Source of the DNA: Charina bottae
Lineage: Eukaryota; Chordata; Lepidosauria; Squamata; Charinaidae
Reading direction: 5' to 3'
Assembly (NCBI GenBank): GCA_023362775.1
Contig: JALMGJ010000002.1
Span: forward strand, 37,101,914 to 37,165,913
DNA: 64,000 bases
Each line of letters starts with the position of its first letter. Position 1 is the stretch's first letter. Shown piece after piece: positions 31,900-44,800 of this stretch. Below the pieces are notes generated by a model. That model saw nothing but the letters and a program-made list of their open reading frames with translations. It was not told the DNA's origin and did not search any database. A program made the translations under genes and the position numbers.

Positions 31900-33700
31900 T
31901 TTATTATTTAAATAAGCCCTGTTTATACTATCTCTGAAGGCGGCAAGAAACAAGTTTATATCACCAGAGGAAAAACTCTCACTAAAGCACTTTGGCAAAC
32001 TTCAGATTGGGAGAGGAAAGGAATTCCTTTTCAGTGATACAAAACCTGTTATCTATGAGAGCCACAGATAACTAAGCACGATTTCATTAGCTCTATGGAA
32101 TGTCAAAATGGGAACTTCTGGATTATTTGGTGTTTCATCTTTAGTAATTACTACATTTCCTAACCTTATTCTTTACTTTAAAATGAACATCTGAGTACAA
32201 GAATACACCCAATGCACTTTAATTTTAAAAAATCCTTTTTATCTGTTTGATGTACATGGAAGACTCCCGCTCTCTCTTGACAACCACCCAGAGACATAAG
32301 CCACGTAGTGCCGCATGCCAAGTATAAAATACAGTACTTCCTCAGAAATGTTTGGAGATGGCAAGTTTAGGATGAAGAAACCCCACCCCCCCCAGAATAT
32401 ATTCACACCACTATTCCTCAGCTATTTTTAATTCAGTATCTGAATTTCAGATAAAAGAGGTTAAATGGGGAACCTAACCGTCTCAACAGGTGCTTCCACT
32501 GTGCTTTAGCTTGCAGGATTCAGCAAGTTCACCAGCAATGGACGGACTGGTGACCAGGTTGTCCGCTAACTTCAACAGAAGTCACCCTCGCAGGTAGAAG
32601 AGGAACGAAATCAGAAATCAGAGCACCCGCAGGATGGAGCTACAGTGTTGGGTCAAGGTGAAACTTCTGGATATTTGGCACTGGTCCCAAAAAACAAATG
32701 GCAACCCCATGATGGAATACGATATTAATTTGTTATCAGATGGGGCACATCAGTAGATCTAGGTAGGATGGTTTGGCAGGCTTAACAGATCCTGCCAAGT
32801 TAGGGCCAAACTGATCACAACATGGCTTAGTGCAATGTGTGAACCCAACTTCTGCTCCGAGATCTGTCTTCATTCACACATGGATAGAAAAACACCTTGA
32901 ATTATACATATAAAAACATATGTCTTGTTAGAACAAGGCAGCCTCAATGTAAGCTGCCTTTTGTTACTAATTAGCAGTTGCTATTAAAATACAATGAAAG
33001 ACCTCCTGTCTCCTCTTACGGCACCCCTTGAGCCAAGAGCAAAAGCATTGAAAGAATAAAAACAGTAATTGCCTAACATGTTTTTTTTGACAACCTTCTC
33101 CAACTTGTTGCCCTCTAGATGTACTGGGCTCCAATTTCTATCCTTCCCCAGACAGGTCTCAGGATGATGGGAGCAGGAGTCTAAATAGTTGGATGGCACC
33201 AGGTTGCAGAAAGTCTGATACTAGAACTCCCTTGTACCTTGAGGATCCAGTATTCAACCACGCAGGGAACCAACTACACATCCCCTTAGCTTTAGCAACT
33301 TTGCACCAACAACTCTCTGGACCCTCTGGATCCAACTCTGGACCAACAACACTCTGGACCCTTTAGTGTTGGTGAGATTGCTTTGCCCCTGCTAATTCTA
33401 CTTCCCCAAAGCATTTTGTTGAACCTCTAGCCTATTTCATGCCAACGTTATCCCAGTTATGGTGTCATTCCTGCCAGAGAGATGTGATGAAAGGTGACAC
33501 TTAAGCCGAACCAATGACCCTTTTTGTTCCTTTTTAACAAGTTCTCTTATTCCAAAGGAATAATCAGGTGGCCACCCCTGTTTTCCTTCTCTCCGTGTCT
33601 CTCGTATCCATTCAAAGTAATGGGAGGAGGGATATTCCTCTCTCTTCTGCCCACTTTCCAACACGTGTGACCAGAAGAACCTGGAGTGCAGTCATTGTCT
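31900..33700. other. Intergenic stretch downstream of GTF2H4, no gene recognised
   Basis: Unique-looking sequence. A short local duplication (TCTGGACC, CCAACAAC...CTCTGGACCCT) lies near 33318-33362. I found no clear minus-strand AATAAA close to the GTF2H4 stop. Confidence 0.35.
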
Positions 33701-34906
33701 TCAGGAACTGTGTTTCTGCCGCTTCCAAAAGCGTTTGACGTCTGAGTGGCCGGCGGGGGTCACCACCATGAGACGTTTGGTTGGATTCTCAAAAATGAGC
33801 ACCCCAAGTTCCCTGGCATGGTCACGAAGCAGCTCAAAGTCCACCTGGGATAAGAACTGGTTGTATAGGACACCTGTGGGAAAGGGATGGAGAAAATGAT
33901 GAACCGGGAGCAATGCAAGAAGCAGCTGATGGGGAAGTAGAAAGAGATGGGTCTGGGCATGAGCCGGGTGCAGCAGTGGATGGCAGGTGAGGAATCAGGA
34001 TTGCAGAACTGGGGCATACAGAGAACGAGACCTGGAATTTGACCAGGAAGGCTAAGGGGCTAAGGCTAAAGAAAGCAGAGATGAACATGAGGGAGAGTTG
34101 GAGTCAATGCCCCAATCTGGTGCCTCTCAGTTATGTTGGACTAAAGTTAGATTAATCCTCAGACAGCTCAGCTTTCCTCAAGCTTTTGATCCTGGAGGAA
34201 CCCTTGAAATATTTTTGCAGGCCTGGGGGAACTCCTGCACATTCAGGCTCAAATATAGGCCAGAGGTTATAAAATTATTAGATTTGTTTCATGGGTAGGC
34301 CCGTGTAGATGCATTAACAGCGTTCTTAAACTAAAAAGAAAGAATGAAACTTACCTCTTTCATGTGAAATTGCCTGAATTTGAAGTGATTTTTTAAATCA
34401 ACCGTGATCTCCCAGGGAACCCCTAGTGACCTCTTGCGGAGCCCTAGGGTGCCACCGAACCCTGGTTGAGAAACCCTGGCCCAGCTCATGGGTGAGAATG
34501 ATTAAAGTTCAGCACCCTTGGGAGAGGACACCAGGTTGGGGAAGATGCCCAACTACAATTGACCTCGCTGGACGTTCCATTAGGTTCTTCCTATGGTTAT
34601 CTCTTCCCCTCCTGAGCACCTGCCCAACCTCGCAAGGATGCTCACCCTCAGAGAAGCGCAGCCTGTCCCGTTCCAGCTCCCACAGCCGGATCTGATCTGT
34701 GATGGTGGGGGGTAGCACAGGGGTCTGTGGGGAGGAGAGTGGAAAAGTCAGAGACCGCAGAATACCCCTTCCCTAAAGAGCAGGAAAGCAACCTCCCCGT
34801 TGCGTTTTCCTCTACAATCAACCCACCCCTGCTTTCCCTGAACATTTTAATCCGTATTTCATCTTCAGAGTCGTTTGTCGAGATGGGCAGTGAAGAAATG
34901 TGATTG

Positions 34907-34955
<49 letters not shown>

Positions 34956-37900
34956 TCTATCTTTTGGATCAGTGTTAATCCCAGTTTGGGGCTTTCTCAA
35001 CAGAAGGCTTAGCAACCTTCTTTTATGCATAATTCCATAGGATGGTTCAGGTGCCAACAACTTTCAACTTTTAAACTGAAACACGACAAATATGCTTTTA
35101 AAAGACGTGGTTTTGGGGTTCCAGGGATGCCGTTTGGGGGTGTCTTGGGTGCTGCGTTACTTAAGCTAGCGTGAGATGTTGCACCAGCTTTATTAAACAG
35201 CATCAAACTACTAAAAAAGGGTAACCCTTTTCCTGGATGTCCTAACCCGCCCGGTCCCCTCCCTCCGTCTCCTGCAGCAATCGCCTCACCTGTTTCAGCA
35301 TCACGGCTTGAGCTCTTGTCCGTAGGAAGTGAATGATCTATAGCAAGAGAGGTCATGGAGACGATGAACCTTGGCCCGTTTTGTTCGGGACTCAGTCGCT
35401 GACGTCTTAGTCCCCAGGCAGCCCAGCCAAGAGACGCAGAGCACAGCCCTGACGCCCCCTTTCAACCTCTCCTCACCTGATCAGCCGTGATGCCGTTGGC
35501 GATGGCCTGCTGCGTGCTCTCCCGGGTGACTTGCGCCACCACCAAGTTAGGGAAGCGGTAGAGCATCTCAGAGAAGAGGGCAATTAGGGCAATCTGGAGT
35601 TCTGAATCTGGAAGCAAGAACAGAGAGGGGGAAACGCAACACTTGAAGGTGACAGAGCAGCCTTCCCCAATCTGGTGTCCTTTAGACAGATTGAACCACA
35701 ATTTACATCATTCCCAGCCAGCCCAGTACAGGTAGTCCTCGACTTATGACCATTCATTTAGTGACCGTTTGAAGTTACAACAGCACTGAAAAAAGTGACT
35801 TATGACCAGTCCTCGCACTTACGACCGTGGCAGCATCCCTATGGACACATTATCAAAGTATGAGTGCTTGGCAACTGGCATGTATTTACAACGGTTGCAG
35901 CGTCCTGGGGTCACATGATCACCATCTGCGACCTTCCCAGCCAGCTTCCAACAAGCAACATCAATGGGGAACCATGTGATTCATTTAATAACTGCATGAT
36001 TCACTTAACGGCCATGGTGACTCGCTTAACGACCACCACAAAAATGTCTTAAAATCGGGTGCGGTCACATGATGCCTCACTTAACGATTGCACTGCTTAA
36101 AGACAAATTTTCCTGTTCCTATTGTGGTCATAAGTCAAGGACTACCTGTATAGGCAAGCTGATTGACATGTAACCTGCATCTGCATAATCCATTTATCTT
36201 TCTCCCCCCGCGACATCACCCCAATTTAAACCCTACATCAGTTTAGCCACTCCACCTGATGAAGCTCACAAAAGCTTATGGCTGCTAATAAAAGTTGTGA
36301 GTCAGAAAAGGTGGTACCAGACTCTTCCTGATTTTTGGCCACCATAGACAAACATGGCTCTCCTCCTCCAATTTGTCCAATCTTGTAGCTCCCAACCAAA
36401 GTACATTTTATAGTAACAGATCCTCAAAGTGGACAAGGGACCACCAATAGTACTAGTTTGATTTATGTAAGCCAGGTTTCTCAACCTTGGCCGCTTGAAG
36501 ATGTGTGGACTCCAACTCCCAGAATTCCCCAGCCAGCCTTGTTGGCTGGGGAATTCTGGGTGTTGAAGTCCACACATCTTCAAGCGGCCAAGGTTGAGAA
36601 ACCCTGATGTAAGCATTTATCTATCAAGCAACTTGCGTGCTGCCTCAACTGTGAAGCAGCACTGTATCTAAAGACCTATTTTATTTCCACAGCAACAACT
36701 CTGTGGGGTAGGTGAAGCAGAACAAAGGGAAGTCTAACCCTAACCCTAATGGGGAATGTTCCCTCATATAGCTTTTTCCCATAGGTTTTCTCCATGCGCA
36801 TAACAGAGGCCAAAATGACCAGCCCAATATTACCTATGGAACTTCCAAGGCTGAGGGGGAAAGAGAACCTCTGTCTTCCCACTCCAAATACAGTACCTTC
36901 ACCACGCCACCACACTGGATCTTGGACGGAGAGGGATGGAGTGGCCCACAGTCCCACAAGGAACTTCTGTGGCTAAAGAGGACTAGAACCTGGATCTCTC
37001 TGTTCCTAGACCTTCACTGCTTTACCACCCTGGCTCTCTCTAGTCCATGGAGATCCACCACGTGGTCCACCACAGCCTCCCCACGTTCATCACCCAGACC
37101 TGACCGTCAGTGTCTGTGGGGAGGTCTCCAACCGTCAGCTGGCCAAAGCCTACTCACCACCTTGCCTCCTCCCCCCCAAGGTGGCAAATAAATACTTAAT
37201 TTTGCACCACATCTTTTGGTACAAAGTTTAATCTAAAAGATGCCTTTTAAAACAGAGGGGAGGCAAGTATTTTCAAGGCAAAAACTTAGCAAGGGGTGGT
37301 GGTGGTATTTTAATGGGGTGGTCCCTGCACTTTTTTTTTTCAAATGTTGAATTATATCATGACAGCAGAAAGTTTGAGAAACATTGTCCTGCATGAAATA
37401 AAGAAAGCGATCCTGGCTAATTAGGGACTCTTTCCCCAATCCGTAAAGCAAAATCTCAGCGGCCTTGTGTTATACAACCAAGAGAACTGAAAAAAATGGG
37501 TTGGAGGCACTGATTCCCAATCCTGAATTAGAAGAAGAGGGATGGGCCTATGAAGGATGTAAACCAGCATGGCTGGGGCACACGGGACTCCAGCTTCGGA
37601 CCTGTGTATGCATAGATCCTGTAGTTAGTCTCCACCACAATGAAGCCTTGGTTATGGGTGTCCACGGTGGTACCCGAGATGCCGGAGGAAAGATTAATAG
37701 CTAAGCGGGTGGGATAGTAACGCCTGGATTTTCTCTGGAAAGAAAGAAGGATAGGCATTAGCAACACGTTTCCAGCAGGTTCAAAGCTGCCTAACTGTTC
37801 ATCTTTCAGAAGACAAATCTACAACTCCAGCACACAAGCTCCAGATCCTTGGAGAAGTCCTTAATACCGCTAACAACTGGCAACCTGACTTTTTAAAATA

Positions 37901-40900
37901 AATTTGGCTCAACTCTCATAAAATCTCCCTACAGTGTCGTACCTTCCTTTGAAACACCAGGCCAAATTCCCGGAGATGCTGAAGGAAATTCAGAAGGGAA
38001 TCACTCATTCCTTCCACAGAATAATCCTGAGAATAAAGAAATTGGAAAGGAATTTGTTCACAGGCACACACGTTGCACGTACTGTTTGATTATTCAATGC
38101 TTAATGACCTGTAGAAGAATTGTTATGAATGGTCAACTGAATCGCACTGGGATGCAATCCAAGAGTTATTCTACAGATTTACCTGTAAGAGTCATCACTT
38201 GAGGCTGCAGTTATTAAGGGATGAATGCATACAAGCCAACACATGGCTCTGTGCAGACATCAGCCATGCTTTGTTTCCTGAACAAAGACATGAATAATTA
38301 AGCTATGCTTGTGAAGTCATAATTTAAATTGAGCATTTAGCAAATGCACCATTTCTGCACTGAACAAACAAACACCTGTTTCGGCAGCTTGCTCCCAACT
38401 TCCAGGTTCTACACTTGTAAGCCCCTGTGCCTCTCAACATCACACCTCGGAGAGTATTGTTTAGCTTAGTAACTCAATAATGTGTGCAATCCAAATGTGA
38501 GACTTTAATTAGGGTTAGTTCGGGGAGCATGGTTAGTATGCTTGGTTTCATGAACCAACCTTGCACACAACAATCCTTTCCTTCATGACGATTAGCAATG
38601 GGAGGAAAGACACGTTTTCTGTTATATTCGTAACACCTCCTTTCTTCTCTACTAAATTCACTTCTTTCTTTTTTTTAATAAATTTTTATTAAATTTTAAG
38701 ATACATATTAAAATGTAGAACAAGAAATAAAGAAAGAAATACAAAGTAAGAAAAAAGTAAAGGAAAAGTGAAGTTAAGAAAAATAATATACAAAAGAAGT
38801 ATAGAAAAAAGATGGCCTCCAATCTGTCTTTGGTCTTTAAGTACAATATTTGCTTTAAATGTTGGTCTTTCATACAATACACAGGAACTTTTCTTTGTCA
38901 TATACATTTCAATTTATGTAGTCTAAATTCACTTCTCACTTTTTCTCTGTAAGCTTCTGCCTTACAAGGGAGTTTCTTCTAATAATAATTCTTCTAACAC
39001 AACAAAAACCCTGTAATGTAGGGTTCAGGCTAAGCTTGAGTGATTGGCTCAAAGTGATCCAGTGCTTTGGTGATCAAGCAGGGACTTGAACCCAAGTCTG
39101 CTCTGAGTCTACTTAAGCCACTACAAACGGAGACTGCCAATCCTCAAAGAGTAACCCCGCTCTTCTGTTCTGTACAGGACTTTGCACACCACTGATAATT
39201 ACATAATAAACACAAGTGATTTTGCTGACATCACTAGTAGTCAAAAGCTAGTGTCTCCTGAAAGCCAATGGAAAGGGCATTCTAAATGTCAGCTCAATGT
39301 GCTGAAAAATGGAAAAAGGAACTCCCCCGCCTCCAAGACATTGTGAAGTGCTGCAATGCCTTCACAGATGTCAATGGTGCAGTTTCAACTGGAATATTTC
39401 ATCTGCTACAGGTAGTCCTTGCTTAACAACTGTTCATTTAGCGACCATCCTGAGTTACGACGATGCTAAAAAACTGACTTATGACCGTTCCTCGCACTTA
39501 CGACTGCTGCAGCATCCCCGTTGTCACACGATCGCGATTTGGGCACTTGGCAACTGTTGCGCATTTACAATGGTTGCAGCATCCCGCGGTCACATGATCA
39601 CCTTTTTCAACCTTCCCAGCAAAATCAAATAGGGAACCATGTGATTCGCTTAACTACCATATGGTTTGCTTAACAACCATGTGATTCGCTTAACAAGCAC
39701 CACAAAAATGGTCGTAAAATCAGGTCTGGATTCACTTAATGACCTCATCGCTTAGCGACCTAAATTCCAGTCCCAATTGTGGTCGTTAAGCGAGGATTAC
39801 CTCTACTTGGATATATAAAGGGCAGCCAAAATGATCAGAGGGGCTTATTCATGTAAAAACAAAAATTACCAGAGATACAATAAAGGTGTGATATTGCAAA
39901 CAATGTGGGAGGAATGAATGGAGAGATTCCCCCATAGAGGTACTGTTCTTCAGATGGTCTATTTATTTATTTATTTTATTTATTTATTTATTTTCTATCC
40001 CACCTTTATTATTTTTTATAAATAATTCAAGGCGGCAAACATACCTAATACTCCTTCCTCCTCCTATTTTCCCCACAACAACTCTGTGAGGTGAGTTGGG
40101 CTGAGAGAGAGCGACTGGCCCAAGGTCACCCAGCTGGCTTTCATGCCTAAGGTGGGACTATTTATTTATTTATTTAACTTATATGGCCACCCATCTCCCC
40201 CAACAGGGAACTCTGGGCGGTTTACAAGAACTCTCAGTCTCCTGGTTTCCCATTGGCTCCTTCCTAGGGGTGAGAGAGAGTGACTGGCCCAAGGTCACCC
40301 AGCCGGCTTTCATGCCTAAGGCGGGACTAGAACTCTCAGTCTCCTGGTTTCTAGTCTGTTGCCTTAACCACTAGGCCAAACTGGCTCTCTTATGTTATTA
40401 TGTTATTATGGGACTTATCTCTTCCATACCTTTCTCCTCCCTTTTATAGAGTGTCCTCAACTACTGCAAAGCACCACATCGGCAATAACTACTCTGCTCA
40501 GTTAATGACTTGATATATACTCCAACATTCCATCAACAAAGGTTGCTCATAGATAAGGGAGAAGTACCTTATTCTACCGTTCTCACCTTGCCAAGTGTGG
40601 AGAAGCTGAGCTGAAAGAGGAAGGACAGAATCTCCACCAGGTCCATGCCCCTGGTCTGTAGGGAGTGAAGCAGAGAGAACAAAAAGGGTTTTATTAGAAG
40701 CAGGAACCAGAGATGGACAGAACCACCAGAGCTGAGAGGGCAGGCAGACACTGCTTCTCCTCACCTCTGCTGACTGGAGATACTGGAGCATGAAGTACCA
40801 CAGCTGTGATGAAGTATCCAGCAACAGGAACTGGAAGCCCGAGGATGTAATGCAGGGAGGTTCTCCAGGCTCACTACTGGGGGGAAGAAGAAGAAGAAGA

Positions 40901-41840
40901 AGAAGAAGAAGAAGAAGAAGAAGAAGAAGAAGAAGAAGAAGAAGAAGAAGAAGAAGAAGAAGAAGAAGAGGTGGAGGAGGAGGAGGAGGAGGAGGAGGAG
41001 GAGGAGGAGGAGGAGGAGGAGCCGCCCAAGGAAAGTCCAGAAAAGAGAAGCTCATTCTTAGTCCTGCAAAGTTAATCCCAGTTTCCACATGGTTCACACC
41101 AATGGTGGCTCCTGTTCCCTGATGCCACTGATCTGCCGTGTGTCCTGCCACCAATAATCTGAGCGTTCGCGCCGGAGACTGACAAGGGTGTGTGTGTGTG
41201 TCGTCATACTAGTTGCTGTTCCTCCCATCTCCTCCTGTCATTTGTAGAAGTTCCACCATCCCTTGTCCTCAAGGACACAAGTTAGGGTAATATAACATGC
41301 AAAACCACCAACTGCCCCACCACACTTGAGCCTATGATTGTGTACCAGCGTAACCCATGCGGTGAATTTATGGTTCAGTATGTCGTCCAAACTCAGAAAA
41401 TTGCCTGTGTGTGTGTGTATGTGTGTCTTCAGTCTCTGTAGTATTGTGACCCCTACAATTACAAATGAATATGTGTGGCCACCCCATGAATAAAACTAAT
41501 GACTGAAGTCCTGGTTGGGCAAGAAATAAATATACCACTCTTTTAATCTATACATCACAAGAATTCTTGCCCTCTGCAAGCAGAAAAAGAGTGCGGTCAA
41601 AACTCCTCACTTTACCTAGACAAGCCTGATCAGGATTTTAAAAAATGGTGCCCCCCACCTCAGTTGCTCAAGACCTCCCCACTAGGAAGGTCCTAACCCA
41701 CAGTTTGAGAACTCCTGGTCAGAGGGTAAACATTGCCTGAATGCAATCCCTGTCTTTCTGCACAGAGGTCCTTTTTCTCCTAGAGTCAAATCTGAGGATT
41801 CTCAACTGTCCTTAAAACAGAAGCTGGGCTTTGTACTTGG

Positions 41841-41883
<43 letters not shown>

Positions 41884-44800
41884 ACCTGCATGTCTGTCTC
41901 TCTCTCTGTGTGACACTTACCTCTTCATCAGGCCAGCTTCAATCAGCAGCTGAGCTAGATCCTGACTCACCGCTGCACTTGGAGAGCCTACCATGAAATG
42001 CAGGATAACCTAAATGGGACAATGTGGAGAAAGAGAAGGAAGCCGTGATCTCCGAGGAGCTAAGTCCACAGTGGTGTTGCATATGGTGTGTAGCACACAA
42101 TGAACCAACTTTACTAAAGTCGGTTCATTGTGCGCTACACACCATATGCAAAGGCTCACCCAATCACGGGAGGCTCTACAAATGGCTATAACTCCACTCT
42201 TAATTCATCATGATGAGACGAATAGAGCCAGTTTGGTCTAGTGGTTAAGGCAATGGGCTAGAAACCAGGAGTCTGTGAGTTCCAGTTCCGCCTTAGGTAT
42301 GAAAGCCGGCTGGGTGACCTTGGGCCAGTCCCTGTCTCTCAGCCCTAGGAAGGAGCCAATGGCAAACCAGGAGACTGAGAGTTCTAGTCCCACCTTAGGC
42401 ATGAAAGCCGGCTGAGTGACCTTGGGCCAGTCCCCCTCTCTCAGCCCTAGGAAGGAGCCAATGGCAAACCAGGAGACTGAGAGTTCTAGTCCCACCTTAG
42501 GCATGAAAGCTGGCTGGGTGACCTTGGGCCAGTCCCTCTCTCTCAGCCCAACTCACCTCACAGGGTTGTTGTTGTGGGGAAAATAGGAAGAGGAAGGAGT
42601 ATTAGGTATGTTTGCCGCCTTGAGTTATTTATAAAAATAATAAAGGCGGGATAAACATTAATTAATTAATTAAATCATATAAGTAAGTCTGTTGCCTTGA
42701 GGGCTGGAGAGACTGAAAGATTCCCAACAGAATTCTAGGATAGAACCCAATTGAGGGATCCTGGCTTGTAATGGACAGCTACTCTCAGTTGAACTTACGA
42801 ACTAATAAGCGACTGCAAATGCTACTTAAAGACCATACAGACCACAGTATATAAAGGGAGAGTTAGTAAGGAATTGAGAGAGAAACATGGGTCCCCATCC
42901 TGGGGCTGATAAAAAGGAAATGCAATGGCGTTCCATCTTGAATGAATTCATACTGGAAGATTCAGAAGTTTAATCCTCCACAGAAGGAAACATACCATTT
43001 CAAATACTCAGATTCCGAGAAAATTAAAAGTGATAAGAAGAACAGAGTTAATCAAACCGTATCAGAAGATCTTCCTTTTTCATGATTAACCTGCTACTTT
43101 CCCGAGGGGGAGGCTCTTGAACTAAACCCAGACAAGGAAGGAAAGGAAGCAGCAGCCTTGGAGACTTTACTGGCAAGGGGTAGGAGGACACTGCAGCAAA
43201 GGCAGTCTTTTTAAGATTAATAATGCATCCATAACCAATCAGGATACCTAGACAAGCCAAAATGCTCACCTCCCACCTTTCCTCCGCATACTTGTCCAAA
43301 GATGGGACATCTCGGGCATGCTTATCCGGGCCCAGTTGACTAGTATCATCAGACCAGGCCTTACCTCTGCAGACACAGAATTGAGAAGCAAGAAACACCG
43401 TTATTATTTACAGGCTGTGCAGAAAGTAACTTAAGGATAGCACTACCAACGCCCTGGGCCAGTACACAAGAGCAAGGATTCTTAAACCACATCCCAATGA
43501 GTCTTCTGTAGGTACTGAGTGCAAAAGCAATTCCTTCCCCTGATTCAGGAGATGATAGGACTTGACCACCAAATAAGGGACCGCGGTGGCTCAGTGGTCA
43601 GAGGCCATCAAGGCTGACAGCTCGGCAGTTCGAAACCCAGAGCGTGAGCCATGTGCCGGAGTGAGCTACCGGCAATCAGTCCCAGCTCCTGCCAACCTAG
43701 CAGTTCAAAAGCATGCAAATGTGAGTAGATAAATAAGGTACCACTCCGGTAGGAAAAATCACAGGGACATGAAAGGAGCCTCCTCGGGCATCCCCGGGCA
43801 ACGGTGATGTCACTGGCAAATCCTTTCACTACAAAAGCGCCTCGGTGCTTCTGACACGAAAAAAAGAAAAACCCACCAAATATTGTTGGTTGGAGCTCTT
43901 CAAAACATTCTACACTACATAACCCAGTAAGCTGCATGCCTTGAAGATTCCCTCAAATTCTATGGATTTCAATGGTTTGTTTTGCTTTCCATGACCATGA
44001 GGAAGCAACAGGGAACGCATAGTACAAATCCCAATCACTGTTAGGTTGTGACAATTTTTGTTACCTTTTCTTCTTTAGTTATTGTTTAATGCTGGTTTAA
44101 TTATGTATTATTGCTAGATGCCTGTTTTTTTTTTACTATATTTTTACACTGTCCAGAATCTTTGGATTGGGTGCTGTAAAAAGGACTGCAACAAATATAA
44201 ATAAAATGTTTGTGCTAGCATGAACATTCATGCTAAACTATGGTTAAATAGACCATGAAAAGAATCTGCATGCACAGTGGAAAGGTAAATCTTTCCAAAG
44301 CATAGTCTTCAGGTCCTTTTGCTGTTTTTGCACTGGATCATATAAAAAGAGGCACAAAATTTGGCCCACATTTGCGTTTGGCCCATTAGTAGCTAGCTTG
44401 CTCCCCACCCCTGAAGTGGCAGGGCCCCAAAACACCTTTCAGCGGACTTAAAGTACAGGTGATGATGATGATGGTATCCGTTCAATTGTGTCTGATTCTC
44501 AGTGATTCTATGGACCAGCTTTCTCATTTTCCAATCTTGTACAGCTTCTTTTAGTTGCTTAATGCTCTGGCTGGTGTCGGCCTTGATGGTGTCTAGCCAC
44601 TGTGTTTTTTGGCAGTACAGTACAGGTAGTCCTCACTTACAGGTAGTCCTCACTTAACGACCACAATAGGGACCAGAAAATTGATTGTTAAGCAGTGCAG
44701 TCGTTAAGTGAGTCACCATGTGACTGGACCTGATTTTATCACCATTTTTACGACAGTTGTTAAGCAAATCACCGCAGCTGTTAAGCAAATCACCACGGAC

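Noticed and set aside
36735..36750. CCCTAA-type telomere-like run
   Set aside because: Only about two and a half units inside a diverged SINE-like repeat; too short for an interstitial telomere array.
40790..41122. Long Arg/Gly (or Leu/Pro) open frames
   Set aside because: Both are readings of the GAA/GGA microsatellite; the real coding part is only GTF2H4 exon 6.
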